64,000 nucleotides of DNA from Nitzschia sp. DOCU1 (GCA_951394045.1 OX596001.1:682001-746000); one strand, 5' to 3'; counted from the first letter of the stretch, positions 1-11,220 are shown. Translations and numbers: made by a program. The notes: generated from the letters alone by a model not told the origin.

Positions 1-1
1 A

Positions 2-538
2 GAGTCGGACGATGATGACTGGACTGGAAGAAAGTTGCCCAATAAAGTGATCACCAGTAGTCGTACTCCGAAAGGCGGTTGCAGCAACAAGAACAATGGT
101 GAATCGTCTATTCATCGGGAGAATCATGGTTTGGTGGGTTGTTCTAGCGTCAAACGTCCGTCCATTGAGGACGATGATGATGAAGTTGTTCAAAACGCAC
201 CCCGAAAAAAAGCCGCCAAATCTTCGCCGCTGTCACCAAAGGTCATTTACAAAGAAGACAATTTTGAAGATCCTCTGAGTTCAGATGAAGAGTCGGACGA
301 TGATGACTGGACTGGGAACGTGTCCGATGAAGGCAATTGTTCCAGTAGCAAGGCGATACCTGCTGTGCCTTCACTTGTTGGTCACGGCAGCTGCAGGGTC
401 GGATCGGCCAGTAAAAGTACTCCGGAAGGCAGCCACAGCAACAAGGACAATGGTGAATCTTCTATTCATCGGGATAATCGTGTTTCGGTGGGATTTCCTA
501 GCTCCAAGCGTCCGCCTATTTATGACGACCGTGATTAA
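2..538 (+). CDS. Repetitive acidic/Ser-Lys-rich protein, 5' partial, stopped by an in-frame TAA
   Basis: I do not recognise a family. The frame is already open at the window edge, so the gene begins upstream. The product is built of long repeats: a block with Gly-Glu-Ser-Ser-Ile-His-Arg, a Lys-Arg-Pro stretch, an Asp run, a basic SSPLSPK-like segment and the acidic DEESDDDDW box. The acidic box occurs near 2, 290 and 644, giving periods of 288 and 354 nt. The charged, low-complexity composition suggests a disordered, possibly nuclear protein (inference). The frame ends at TAA 536-538, where the preceding repeat has GAA. The same frame then reads on without a stop to TAG 686-688 and completes a third copy of the acidic box. 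The ancestral protein therefore probably ended at 688, and this allele is truncated or pseudogenised. Confidence 0.5.
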   Translation, partial: ESDDDDWTGRKLPNKVITSSRTPKGGCSNKNNGESSIHRENHGLVGCSSVKRPSIEDDDDEVVQNAPRKKAAKSSPLSPKVIYKEDNFEDPLSSDEESDDDDWTGNVSDEGNCSSSKAIPAVPSLVGHGSCRVGSASKSTPEGSHSNKDNGESSIHRDNRVSVGFPSSKRPPIYDDRD

Positions 539-852
539 GTTGTTCAAAACTCGACCCGAAAACAGGCCGCCAAGTCTTCGCCGCCGTCCCCAAAGGTCAT
601 TTACAAAGAAGACAATTTTAACGATCCTCTGAGTTCAGACGAAGAGTCGGAGGATGATGATTGGAGTGGCAACTTGTGTGAAGAATAGAAACTGCGGAGA
701 ATACCAAACGAACGAAGCCTTCTACTGGTAGGTAGCTGGGGGCAGTATGTTGTTCTCTAGCTACTGTAATGCCAACTATTATGAACGTTTTCTAATTCAA
801 TTCTGACTACATAACACGTCAACTACTGCATAGCCTGCCGCAATTCTCATTA

Positions 853-2076
853 CTATCGCCCCAAAGGCAAGTTCTCAAGTCGAAGCCAGAGATCCGCATA
901 TTTCCAAGTCTTCTTTTGCTTCACAGCTTTTGTTTCTTGGTCAAGATAATGTCTCGAGTCAGCCATGCCCAACATTACAGGATGTTGGAGGGGTTTACTA
1001 TCTTTGACGAGTCGGTACCCCGCGTCAAACAACTCGAGGGTGGCATTGTAACACTCTGGCCGATACTCCAACAAGATATTCTTGGCCAGGTTGGCTTTCA
1101 TGAACTTTTTGGCGCCGGCAAGAATAAAAGGTTCATGTCCTTCTGTGTCAATTTTCAATAGCGAAATATGCATGTCGTTCTTGCGGTCGAACCAGTTGTG
1201 ACCGGCGGCAAAGTCATCCAAAGTAGTTGTAGTCACTGTAAATTTGCGAGTCGTAGCACTATCATCTTCGCCATTTTTCTGGTCGTTCTTTGCAGCATTG
1301 TTCAACCCAGTCCCACCTGGATTCTTTGGAACACTGATGGTCAATGCATTTCCAGTGGCATCGCTTACTCCTCGACGATGAATTTTCACGGTCATGGGCA
1401 AGGGCAAATTCGACACTGCCAAGGGACTGGGTTGATTTGTATGAATGGATTCGCACAACCTCATGACATTGGTAGGATTGATTTCAAAGGTTACAACAGC
1501 ATGCTTCCAAGCAGCTGATAGCAACGTGTAGTATCCAATATTCCCCCCGACATCTACCACCATTGGCATGGAAGAACTGTTGTAATTCCATTTCTTTGAG
1601 TTTTCGCCCAAGATATACTCAAAACGCGAAATTACTTCTGTTTCATAGTATGTGCCTTTTTCTAAGATGTGGGTCCAACGCAGTGGGTCGTAGTCCTTGT
1701 TATGGACACTCACAAAAAAGTGAGGCACTGTGGTGACTAGGCGAAGATGGATTTTTCCTTCGTTGGGGTCAGGCCACTGACCACTTTGCTTTTTCTCTTG
1801 AACGTAACGGCAGGTCGTCTCGCCTTCCCCAGCAATTCCTTCAAACCACGCGTCCACGAGACTTTGGCGGTCGTTCGACTTGGAGGAAGAAGAAACGCCG
1901 ACGACAACTGATGTCGTCCAGTCTTCAATGGGAATGGTCATCCCTGCCCGCATCGTGCGTAACATTTTAGTAGTTCCACCGAATTGGAACGCAAGCCCTG
2001 AAACCACCATACCTGCCACCACTATCTTTTGCCAGCTGAGTGCTACAGGAGAAGGTAGTATGGATTCCGACATCAT
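853..2076 (-). CDS. FkbM-family methyltransferase, membrane-anchored (copy 1)
   Basis: A 407-residue protein when started at the tandem ATG pair near 2076; the frame is open a little upstream but without an ATG. A hydrophobic segment at about residues 15-35 looks like a signal anchor, so the catalytic domain would sit in the secretory lumen (inference). A spacer follows, then a Rossmann-type methyltransferase core: the SAM-binding motif VDVGGNIGYYT, then FEINP, and later the FkbM signature LKIDTEGHEPFIL. Known FkbM enzymes O-methylate sugars or polyketides using S-adenosylmethionine; the acceptor here is unknown. The next gene at 2419-3642 is a close paralogue on the same strand, of identical length with this start choice. 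Confidence 0.85.
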   Translation of the reverse strand: MMSESILPSPVALSWQKIVVAGMVVSGLAFQFGGTTKMLRTMRAGMTIPIEDWTTSVVVGVSSSSKSNDRQSLVDAWFEGIAGEGETTCRYVQEKKQSGQWPDPNEGKIHLRLVTTVPHFFVSVHNKDYDPLRWTHILEKGTYYETEVISRFEYILGENSKKWNYNSSSMPMVVDVGGNIGYYTLLSAAWKHAVVTFEINPTNVMRLCESIHTNQPSPLAVSNLPLPMTVKIHRRGVSDATGNALTISVPKNPGGTGLNNAAKNDQKNGEDDSATTRKFTVTTTTLDDFAAGHNWFDRKNDMHISLLKIDTEGHEPFILAGAKKFMKANLAKNILLEYRPECYNATLELFDAGYRLVKDSKPLQHPVMLGMADSRHYLDQETKAVKQKKTWKYADLWLRLENLPLGR

Positions 2077-2418
2077 TGCTGCTGCGTTTGTCTCGAATAA
2101 AAGCAAGGCTGACACAGAATGAGTTCATTGAGAATCGCTACTAGTAGTAGCGAGAAAGGATATCGTGGTCGGCTCTTTCGCCATTATTTTCGGCAAGCAA
2201 AGCAGTTCAGTCTTGGCAAAGAAGCATCGAAAGCAGTCTTGGCAAAGTATGACCCCCGTCTGACCTTCACACGATTTTCTTACTGCGTTGCTCTTGCGCG
2301 AACAGTAGACACTGCTTCCTATCCGGTCGTAGTAGCACTACTACTAAAGAGATAGAAAGATCCAAATGGAACTTTTGATTTCTGTGAAACAACTACAACT
2401 AGTAGTCCTAACTCAGCA
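2077..2418. other. Intergenic, upstream of FkbM copy 1
   Basis: 342 bp between the tandem methyltransferase genes. It has near-palindromic CTACTAGTAGTAG runs around 2138-2153 and 2328-2346, a triplet pattern scattered widely in this window, in genes as well as between them. No gene or RNA recognised. Confidence 0.5.
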
Positions 2419-3642
2419 TTAAAGAAACCCCCTCACAGCTGGCAAATGCTCCAAACGAAACCATACATCACAAAACGGAAAACTTTTTCCACGTCGGGTC
2501 ATTTTGGCTGTCAATTCCGTCATGTAATGGAAGGATTCGGTACGATTCAATTGAGTAATCTTCTTGGTACGCACATCATGCTCGACTACCACATATCCTT
2601 GGTCCAAGAGAATACGTTGGACCATGTCCCAAGTTATGACGCGGTATTCTACCAAAACATTCTGAACAAAATGGGCTTTGAAAAGGTTGAGGCCGCCCTG
2701 TAAAATCTGTGGCTCGTGTCCTTCGGTATCAATCTTGGCAATGGCAATGTACGGTCGAGTCTCAAACCAGCCCCGATCGCGGGCAAAGTCATCTAGCGTG
2801 ATGGTGGTGACAGAGAATTCGCGAGCCGAAGCTCTCGAAGTATCACGAGTGGCTGACGAAGCACCGCTGGGTGGAAGTTCCGTCGCCCCCGGATTGCCAG
2901 GGACGGCCACACGGAATGAATTCCCAGTGACATTGCTCATGCCTTGCTGATAGAGTTGTACTCGCATCGTATGGTTGATGGAGGGATTCATGCCGATTTG
3001 TGGGTTTTGCGTATTGAGATGCAGAGATTCACAGATGCGCAAAATGTTGGCGGGGTTAATCTCAAACGTCACAACGGCATGTTGCCACGCCGCCGAAAGG
3101 AAGGTGTAGAATCCAATATTGCCTCCAATATCGAGTACCATGGGAAGTGAAGAAGACGACTCGTAGTCCCAGTGCGTCTCATTCAAAATGTATTCAAAGC
3201 GCTGTCGCACCTCGTCTTCGTAGTACTGACCCTTGACGTAGATCGAACCATATCGCGTGTTGTCGTACGCTTGAGAATGAAGACTCATTAGAAAGTGCGG
3301 TTCCGATACTACTTTTCGATAGAGCAGCTTGCCGTCATTTGGATCTGCCCAGAGACCGGATTGTACCTTGGCAAAGACCGAAGGACATTTCGTCGCATTG
3401 CCCCCCGTCACAAGTTCGAACCATTGAGCTACCTGGGCTTCATGGTGAGAACCATAGCCGCTACTAGTAGGCGAGTCTTGTAAATAGTAATCAAGAAAGC
3501 ACGCGGAGGCCCTCTTTCCGGATTCCAAAAGTTGAACCACGCACAACAGCGAGCCCAATGCCAGTATGGCCCATCGAAACCAATACTGAGGACCTTGCTG
3601 CCCTGATGATTCTCGACGCGAGGGTCGAATCGCCACACTCAT
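2419..3642 (-). CDS. FkbM-family methyltransferase, membrane-anchored (copy 2)
   Basis: Paralogue of the gene at 853-2076, similar along its whole catalytic part: SAM motif LDIGGNIGFYTFLSAAW, FEINPANI, and FkbM signature AKIDTEGHEPQIL. The frame is open to an ATG at 3753 (444 residues). I prefer the internal ATG at 3642 because it gives exactly 407 residues, like copy 1, and starts just before the predicted signal anchor (hydrophobic stretch near residues 23-40). The longer N-terminus would put a polar leader before the anchor and cannot be excluded. Expected role: SAM-dependent O-methyltransferase in the secretory pathway, acceptor unknown. The pair is a tandem duplication that has clearly diverged, so it is not recent. 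Confidence 0.83.
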   Translation of the reverse strand: MSVAIRPSRRESSGQQGPQYWFRWAILALGSLLCVVQLLESGKRASACFLDYYLQDSPTSSGYGSHHEAQVAQWFELVTGGNATKCPSVFAKVQSGLWADPNDGKLLYRKVVSEPHFLMSLHSQAYDNTRYGSIYVKGQYYEDEVRQRFEYILNETHWDYESSSSLPMVLDIGGNIGFYTFLSAAWQHAVVTFEINPANILRICESLHLNTQNPQIGMNPSINHTMRVQLYQQGMSNVTGNSFRVAVPGNPGATELPPSGASSATRDTSRASAREFSVTTITLDDFARDRGWFETRPYIAIAKIDTEGHEPQILQGGLNLFKAHFVQNVLVEYRVITWDMVQRILLDQGYVVVEHDVRTKKITQLNRTESFHYMTELTAKMTRRGKSFPFCDVWFRLEHLPAVRGFL

Positions 3643-4448
3643 GGAGGATAGTGGGTTGAATGTCTGGTCGATAAAGACGTTGTAGCTTTCTCTATCTATT
3701 CTGGTGAAGCAAATGATTGTCATTTGATGCTTCTTACCGACACCAAATCTCATCGCCGAGACAGTGGTTCTCCTGTTTCAACGATAGTGGCGCGGTTTCG
3801 AATTGGCCTAATCGCACCACAGGCACGCTTTTAGCATTTAGTATCTTCAGATACGAAGATGAGATTTAATCTGAGAGCCATTGACTTACGCGACTCAAAG
3901 GATAAACCCGTCGTCTGTCAGGCTCCAGCAGAGAAGTCATGTCAGTCCAAAGCTCGCTGCCGATCGACTTTTTTCTATGGATTGTTGTTCGTGTTGCATC
4001 CCCACAATTAACCGATAGAAAGCACAGTAAAAAACGCCATCTGTATTACAAAAATAGTTTTGGGACGTAGTTATTCATGTCCCAAACTAAAGATACAGGC
4101 CATCCAGTTATTTTAGAGGAGCCAGGCTCCGCCGGCCGTCTGCCCGGTCTACAACCACCACCAAAAGTAGCCACCCAGCTCTACTTTCTCCCCTCCTGCT
4201 TCCATAAAGCGGAGTTGCCTCGTTGTTAACATGCGCGTCTATGACTTCGCATTGCTATTATTGATGTTGGCTTTGCTTGCGCATCAGCATCGATGTCCAT
4301 ATGCAACATCGGAGTCCGCGACGTGGCTTCCTACGGAAATGGTCCAGAAACGGGCGACGAGGCGCCGGGCTTGTGCGGATGCCCGCCGTGGCAGAATGTA
4401 AGTTGCAAGGCCGATTTTCGCACAAAGGAAAAAAGTCATCAGCACGCT
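3643..4448. other. Intergenic, no gene recognised
   Basis: Between the ATG of FkbM copy 2 and the 3' end of the LRR membrane protein gene. Open frames here lack protein-like composition. The region may hold the FkbM promoter and the LRR gene 3' UTR. Nothing else seen. Confidence 0.4.
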
Positions 4449-7292
4449 TTAAAAGCATGATGTGCAGCAATCACAGAGGACCTCAGACACGCAATCTGCG
4501 GAAAGAATGCGGATCGGGCCTCCTACTGTTTCGCGCCGCGAACATAGATCACTCAAATCCCCAGTCAGATCGTTCGTTTCGAATCGGAGAGAGACTTCAG
4601 AGGCAGGCAGATAGAAGGATGAGTACACATTATGAAAGGAGCAAGAGGCTAGAGTCCAACGCCATGGAATCCCAAGATAAACTCACCGAGATTTGGTACA
4701 TTTGCCAGATCTGACGGAATGGTCCCCGTCAAGAAATTATTGTTCAAATGAAGTCGCTGTAAATCATTCATGAGACCAATCTCAGAGGGTATCGCTCCTG
4801 TTAGGAGATTGCCACTCAACAGCAACCGTTGCATCTTTGTCAAATTGCCAATGGATGACGGGATCGTGCCTATCAAGCGATTTTCCGCAAGATACAACGT
4901 TGCAAGATTCGGTTGAATGTTACCAATCTCCGAACCAATCGTGCCAGATAATTGATTGAAACTCATCCCAACATTCTTCAAGCCCAAATACGCCATGTCT
5001 GCGAATGGAATGGTCCCTGTCAAAAGATTGTTCTGGCTCAGGAGGAGCCATTCCAATGGCATCACTTTTGCTGACTCGCTAGTAGTAGTAATAGTATCGC
5101 TCGTGTTCATAAATTGTGCCAGCGGAGGGATCGGTAGAACGCCCGAGAACGAATTCTCGTCGCCTTCGAATCGAGCCAAACTGGTTGACGTAAATGTTGG
5201 TAGAGTACCCATCAACATGTTTCTGGATATCCCAAAGTACCACAAGGAAGGCATTGGAGTATCCACCGGTGCAAGCCCGGCAAGGTCAAAGAAGGGAAAG
5301 TCATTGGACTGGACAAACTGGGCTGGTAGAGATCCAGTTATCGAATTCATTCGCAAATCCAGACACGATAACTGATTCATAAGTCCCATGGTCGTCGGGA
5401 GAGTTCCCGTGATCTCGTTAATGTGCATGTCCATGAGCTTGAGTTGGGACCATTGTGACCAAGGGGTTTCACCTGAAGGCAAAGCAAGACGAAACGAATT
5501 CTCTCCGAGGCGGAAATTCTCAAGCTTTGTCCAATGCGAGTAATCCTCCAGAAGAATGGTCCCATCGAACTGATTCTTTGTCAAGTCCAAATCTCGAATA
5601 TTTGGCCAAAGTAGAAGAGTCTCCGCTTCACCACCAGAAGAATACGAAATCGTTGAGGGAGGAATTCCAGGACCACTGAGTTCGTTCCAACTCAAATCTA
5701 GGACTTCCAAATCCTGTAGAATAATGAGTTCTTCGGGTACGGTTCCGACCAATGAATTTCTCTCTGAAAAGGATAGGCAAAGAAGCTTGTGAGCGAATAT
5801 ACAGATAGAATGCATCCAACGGACCGAAAGAGGTAATCTTGTGTTTGCACTCACCCAATAAAATGGCAACCACAGTGGGACCACTACTAGAAGAACTAGT
5901 CTCGTTGTTGCTTGTCGAGACGCCATTATCTCTAGCAACTGCAGCATCGATTGCAGTCCCATAGTCGTAGCCACGACAAACGATTCCGTATCCATCATCA
6001 GCAGGGTCATCCCTGTCGGGTCCCACACGAGGATCAAAATCAAGAATCACACCGCATGCCAATTGTGGAAGATTGGAAAGTAGATCCAATGGTTCCAAAA
6101 CATTATCTTCACTGTCAACATCGGAACTGTAATATTTATTCCACAAACATTCGTGTTTGGACGGATCCATAAAGCCCAAACGATCAAACCAGTTGGATGT
6201 GGTAGTACTTGTGGTGGAATAATATAGTACCGCCAATGCATACCGAGTTTCCAAGCGTTGGTATTGGAGTGTAACGTCTTCTTCTTGTTGCCACTCCAAA
6301 TCTTCTTGTACGAGCCAATAAAGCGCCTTGACTTGTGGAGATTCGGGATCCTCCCATACCGATTGGTCGGTCGTGAATTTGCTCAGTCGATCCATCAATT
6401 CGTCCAACAATGGATCCGCAGTCGGAGCCGGCGACGGTGAAGCTTGGGACAATCCAGCATCCTTCTTGTCATCACCACCACCACTAACAGCGACTCCAAC
6501 CCCAGCGCCAACGGCAATGACAAGAATGGCAACCACAATCATGATTATCATGCAGCGGCGTTTCTTATTGTTCTTTTCATTGTCTACCACTAATGCCTTG
6601 GTACTTGGTGCGGCTCCCGCAATATTTTGATTGAGTGAAAACGGGGAAGCTCGGAGAGGATTGTTTGCGCCGCCATTATCAGCAGACAGTCTCTGTTGTT
6701 GTTGTGCAACTGCACTTTCGTCTACCGTTTCAAAGACGGGATCCGGCATGTATTCGGGAGTATATGGATTGGCTTGCATGTTAATATGAGTCAATTGTCC
6801 CTTGTTTTGACGTGGCAAGGGTCGTTCGCCCGGAACAAAGGCAAAGGCACCGGGTTGAATATATTCTTGCTCATCATCGTCGGAATCATCACTAATACCA
6901 CGATCATCGTCGTTTGGACGAGAATGGCGAGAACGCATGCGACTTGTCGCAGCAGTACTGGCGTTTCGAGAATCGTGGAGAGACGAAAGTATCGTCGAAG
7001 TATCACTGCTGGGTGTAGCAATCGTCGAAGCATCTCCCGTTCCCATGAGAGAAGAAGGATAATTATGATGATACGACGACGAACCATTACTACTACTACC
7101 ACCGCCAGACGATGCACCACCCGAAGCAGCTCGTGCCCCACGTTTCATCGCGGCATCTTGCTCTTCTGGAGTCGTTGGTTTTTGGGGGGTTGTCTTATTT
7201 CCACCCGTCCCCTGCGGCGTTGCGGGTGCATTACTACTGTAGGCACCGGGGGTTTGACTTCTGCGGGCCGTTCCTCGTTCCTTGTTCATCAT
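4449..7292 (-). CDS. Transmembrane leucine-rich-repeat protein (three exons)
   Basis: Spliced model join(4449..4594, 4687..5763, 5855..7292) on the minus strand: 2661 nt, 886 residues. The introns are 91 nt (5764-5854) and 92 nt (4595-4686), both phase 1 with GTGAGT donors; the first acceptor is TTTTCAG. The first 240 residues are low-complexity and presumably cytoplasmic. A transmembrane helix at about 245-268 (IIMIVVAILVIAVGAGVG) is followed by a Ser/Pro-rich stalk and a Cys-containing cap with a CxxW-type segment. From the first junction on there are plant-type LRRs (LxxLxLxxNxLTGxIPxxI). Splicing restores the LRR register at both junctions, and the last exon ends in a Cys-rich tail (CDCCTSCF). 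This architecture is common among diatom LRR receptor-like proteins. No kinase domain is present. A role in ligand binding or adhesion at the surface is inference. Confidence 0.85.
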
Positions 7293-8052
7293 CCTGATCA
7301 ATAATATACCTTTTGTAATACACGTATGCTTTGGGCTACTGGAGATGAAATGGAAACAGCAAAGTGGATTCTATGAAATGCAACAACACATGAACATGCG
7401 AGCCATCAAAAAGCATCATTCACTTCATCTCTGCACACACAGCATCATCCGCCAAGACCACGATCGGCGAAAGGGGTTGGCATCCGCGCCAAAGTATACA
7501 TAGTCGCACCGGTTTGCTATGAAATTCGTCATAGTAGTCAGCCAAATGACTGACTGAATGTCCAAACATATATGCCCTTTTGGATGCCGCCGTTCCCACA
7601 AGGAACTTGTTCCTTTCTACCGTACTTTGCGCATTGGAGGACCCGCCAAACCTGTAATTGGAGAACGGAGAATTTTAGTATTCTTACGTACATTTATCAG
7701 ATTGAAGAAATTACTTAGAATATTAAAATACGATAGATCTCATATTCGATGATATACATAGGAGGGGCGGGTCCAGGGATCGAGGGGGTTTGCCGATGCG
7801 CAAAGTACGGTAGTGGCAGCAGCAAAATCCGACGACATAATAGACTCTCTCATTCGGATAATAATGACAATGGTCGTTGTTGTCTTCCTTTCGCATCAGC
7901 AGCAATGAATGTATGAGTAGTTATGTGGCTCACAACACAAAGTTAGTCGTCGTTGGTGGAGTTGCGGATTGATTCCTTCTTCCTTTGGAGCTCGCCGTTG
8001 CAGCCTGATCCATCGAGTCACGTTCGTCAGGGACAACGACATTACATTCATC
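7293..8052. other. Divergent intergenic region with a MITE-like insertion
   Basis: 760 bp between divergently transcribed genes (LRR membrane protein and MFS transporter), so it should contain both promoters. It carries the 197-bp inverted-repeat element annotated separately. No further gene seen. Confidence 0.5.
7617..7813. mobile_element. MITE-like element with 18-bp perfect terminal inverted repeats
   Basis: CTACCGTACTTTGCGCAT at 7617-7634 reappears exactly inverted at 7796-7813. The next few bases are also nearly complementary (TTGG against TCGG), and both arms later contain a GGACCCGCC-type segment. The 161 bp between the arms are AT-rich and carry no gene. I could not define a convincing target-site duplication. 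The form fits a small non-autonomous DNA element, but a regulatory or transcribed hairpin is an alternative. Confidence 0.55.
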
Positions 8053-9954
8053 ATGACACAACCATCGAGCCATGAGAATTCACAACAGCAAACTACTATG
8101 GTCTTGAAAATCGAACAAGCCATGGATCGGATTGGATATGGAACGTTTCAACGCCGCATGCTATGGGCGGCCGGATTATGTTCGGCCAGTGATGCCATGG
8201 AAATTTTAATGTTGAGCTTTTTAAGCTTGAGTGTCCAAGAACAATGGCAATTGAGTTCCACGCAAACTTCCGCATTAATTTCCAGTGTCTTTGGAGGTGC
8301 GTTCATGGGGACACTGTTGTTGGGACGTCTAGGAGATACGTGGGGACGACGGCCGACGTTTTTGGTAACGGCGGCTCTTGTGGCAGGATTTGGACTATTA
8401 TCGGCAATTTGTACTTCGTACAGGCAATTATTAGTAGCACGAACCATGGTAGGAGTCGGGATTGGAGGCGTCACAGTACCCTTTGATACCTATGGAGAAT
8501 GTTTGCCAGCATATTGTCGAGGCAAAGGATTGGTATATCCGTCGTATTTTTGGACGACTGGCACGATTTTGGTAGTCCTAGTAGCGCATGGGACCTTGCA
8601 CGAAAATGGGAATGGTTGGAGATGGCTGTGTCTGTGGTGTGCGATTCCGTGTGTTGTGGCAACAGGAGTAGCGTATTGGGTCGTTCCGGAATCGCCACAA
8701 TGGTTATTGTCAGCAGCCGCAACAAGAAATCACGACAATCATGCTCAAGAACATGATCAACGACACCGGCAAGCCTTGTTGATTCTACGACGGGCAGCAC
8801 AACTCAACGGAATGGATCCAGATGAAATATTGCCCATGAATACTATATTGGTGGGAACTCATGCAACTACTACTGCTGCTGCAGCAGCAGCATGTAGTAG
8901 TGCTAGCAGCGATCCTATGGCACCACCACCAAAGGCAGAAGCCGCATCGGCAACAAGTGTCGTCGCATACACCGAAGCTTCTTCAATGTCACCGCTGCCC
9001 CGTGAGACGCACAGTACTACTGCTAGTACTACTATGCAGTCATTTCATAATGATGAGGACTTGTCTGCGGCTCCGCCTGTGAATGCCATCATCAACGACG
9101 AGTCGTCCCTATGGGATTTGGTGTCACCCCAACGGCTGCGATCGTCCCTCGCGATATTGAGTATCTGGTACGGGTATGCCCTGCTATACTATGGGACGGT
9201 CTTGGCCATTACAGCCGTTTTCAGAAGCTCTACGGCTACTACTACAACGGCGACGCTGAATGATGATGATGATGGTCAACAAGAACAACGACTTTATTTT
9301 GACTTTGGTGCCATTTTGTTAGCTTCCAGTGCCGAATGGGTAGCAACAACCTTTTTGATTCTTACCATTGACAAGTGGGGTCGACGCATCTTGCATGCTC
9401 TATCTTTTGGTTTGGGAGGCATCTTTGTCTTGGGACTGGCAATTGCTGCGAATGCTACTACGATGCAACAACAAGACGGCGACGACGATGCAAGTAGTAG
9501 CCACGTATGGTGGTTACCCTTGGTCTTGGCCTTTGGGGGACGTTTGTTTATCTTTAGTGGAAGTGCTGTGACTTGGATTTGGACGGCAGAAGTCTTGGAG
9601 ACACAACATAGAACGACAGGGCATGGATTGGCCAATGCGGGAGGGAGAATAGGTGGCTTCATGTCGCCTTGGTTAGTATCACCGACCCAAGTCTCCTACA
9701 TGACCATGGGATTGGTCTTGTGGGGTGTCAGTTGGGTAATGGTAGCTGTCGCTTGGTCCAGTCTTCCGGAAACATTGGGAACGCCCATGGGAACAGCAGT
9801 GGTGGTAGCGGGAATGAAACAGGATCGTGGTGCAGAGAGGGATGATAGTGTTTTGGAGATGGGGGTAGCATCCTCCCCGTCTCGACGACGGAACGACAGG
9901 AACAAGGCCAAGGATGGATACCGGGTGCTGAGATCATCTTCGTCTTTGGTCTAG
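8053..9954 (+). CDS. Major facilitator superfamily transporter, SVOP/sugar-porter-like
   Basis: 633 residues from the first ATG in the frame (8053). The N-terminal part has the ASDAMEILMLSFL-type first helix typical of SV2/SVOP-like carriers, then the MFS loop 2-3 signature GRLGDTWGRRPTF. The end of the first half carries a PESPQWLL motif like the sugar-porter PESPR(W/F)L. A long low-complexity cytoplasmic loop (about residues 230-350, rich in Thr/Ser/Ala and His) separates the two six-helix halves; the second half has DKWGRRILHALS. The substrate is not evident: this group carries organic ions, sugars or nicotinate-like compounds. It is divergently arranged with the LRR membrane protein gene. 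Confidence 0.85.
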   Translation: MTQPSSHENSQQQTTMVLKIEQAMDRIGYGTFQRRMLWAAGLCSASDAMEILMLSFLSLSVQEQWQLSSTQTSALISSVFGGAFMGTLLLGRLGDTWGRRPTFLVTAALVAGFGLLSAICTSYRQLLVARTMVGVGIGGVTVPFDTYGECLPAYCRGKGLVYPSYFWTTGTILVVLVAHGTLHENGNGWRWLCLWCAIPCVVATGVAYWVVPESPQWLLSAAATRNHDNHAQEHDQRHRQALLILRRAAQLNGMDPDEILPMNTILVGTHATTTAAAAAACSSASSDPMAPPPKAEAASATSVVAYTEASSMSPLPRETHSTTASTTMQSFHNDEDLSAAPPVNAIINDESSLWDLVSPQRLRSSLAILSIWYGYALLYYGTVLAITAVFRSSTATTTTATLNDDDDGQQEQRLYFDFGAILLASSAEWVATTFLILTIDKWGRRILHALSFGLGGIFVLGLAIAANATTMQQQDGDDDASSSHVWWLPLVLAFGGRLFIFSGSAVTWIWTAEVLETQHRTTGHGLANAGGRIGGFMSPWLVSPTQVSYMTMGLVLWGVSWVMVAVAWSSLPETLGTPMGTAVVVAGMKQDRGAERDDSVLEMGVASSPSRRRNDRNKAKDGYRVLRSSSSLV

Positions 9955-11220
9955 CCGTACTACTGGAGCCATTCTAGTGAGATTCTCTTTCCAGGACGAT
10001 GATTCACTCTAATATTCGAGGAGAACCTAGGATTGGCCATACCACTTCTTCTGCTCATTGCCTTGGCTCTGAAACATTATTGAAACGCTTGCTAGGAGAA
10101 CGGCGACACGGAGCCAGCAAGATCTTCTACAAGTTTGTTCTTCTTCTACTACAGTCAGGAAGAGTAGAGCTGGCGTAGTTGCTATCGGAGCAAGCTACAG
10201 CCGCATATTGTTACTTTAGACGTTCTGCTCTATGGGGCGACCTGCTAAGGTATAGCTCGTCTAAACTACAAGCCACTTCTCGGCAATGCTAATGCTATTA
10301 ATACTACTAGTAAAGCAGCGGAGAAGCATTGACGATGCGAAAATGAGTAATTTGGAAGATCTTGCTTCGCGCGGACAGTAGTACCGGTAGTGTCTACCGG
10401 TAATTCATTTGCGGAAGCCCACCGAATCCATACAAGGTGGAGGGAGATTGGGAGAGGATTCCCTTCGCGCTCGCTCCCGGAAAATATAAGCCTTCAAAGG
10501 TTGATGAGTCAGTCGTCATCCATGCTCGCTTCTATGCAGGCTGGAACTGGAAAGGCAGGAACGAAATACCAGGTATCATCGGGATTTGGGGCAATTGAAT
10601 TTAATTGCCATGATGAAGTTGAAGTACCGAACTGGTGGTAAAAGGTATCCTCATAATGTTCGATGACATTCCATACTTTTGTTCTGGTACTGAACACTAC
10701 TTTAATAGCGTCATGATTTTATTTAACCCAATACGCTTGGAGCAACTTTGTTATTTGAAACTGATATTTCCCGAAAGTTCTTCAATATAATGTTTATACG
10801 AATTTGGGAAAGCAGCACTACCAATTGGGATGTTTGTTAGAAGAATGCAGAAGGCGATGCGATATTGGGGGGTCGCTCGCCGCCGGCACCCTTTCCGACT
10901 TTCCGAACACCCAAAACTTGGCTGGCGATTTCTGGGATTGATCTATCCGTTGGGAAGTTAGAAGTTTATGGTTACATAGCAATGGCGTGACAGCTCAAGA
11001 TTTTTCCATAAATGAAGTTGCCGCAGGGATGACTCCTGCAACGCCTTTTTACCCACAAATAGCGGTAATTAACCGTTACCACGATAGAGTTTTCGAAAGC
11101 CGACGGGCCAGCCTTCGGTGGGCTCCATCGCCTCTCATTCATTTCCTTCATTGAATGAGGGGATTCTCGTGATTTGCATCAAATCGATAGAGAAGAACCA
11201 CAATACAACCTCCCACAAGA
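9955..11220. other. Intergenic, no gene recognised
   Basis: 1.27 kb. I see no open frame with protein-like composition, no tRNA or rRNA, and no clear repeat. It probably contains the MFS 3' UTR and the promoter and 5' UTR of the DUF6824 gene. Confidence 0.4.

Noticed and set aside
4277..4714. 145-codon plus-strand frame
   Set aside because: It lies over the last exon and intron 2 of the minus-strand LRR membrane gene and has no protein-like features.
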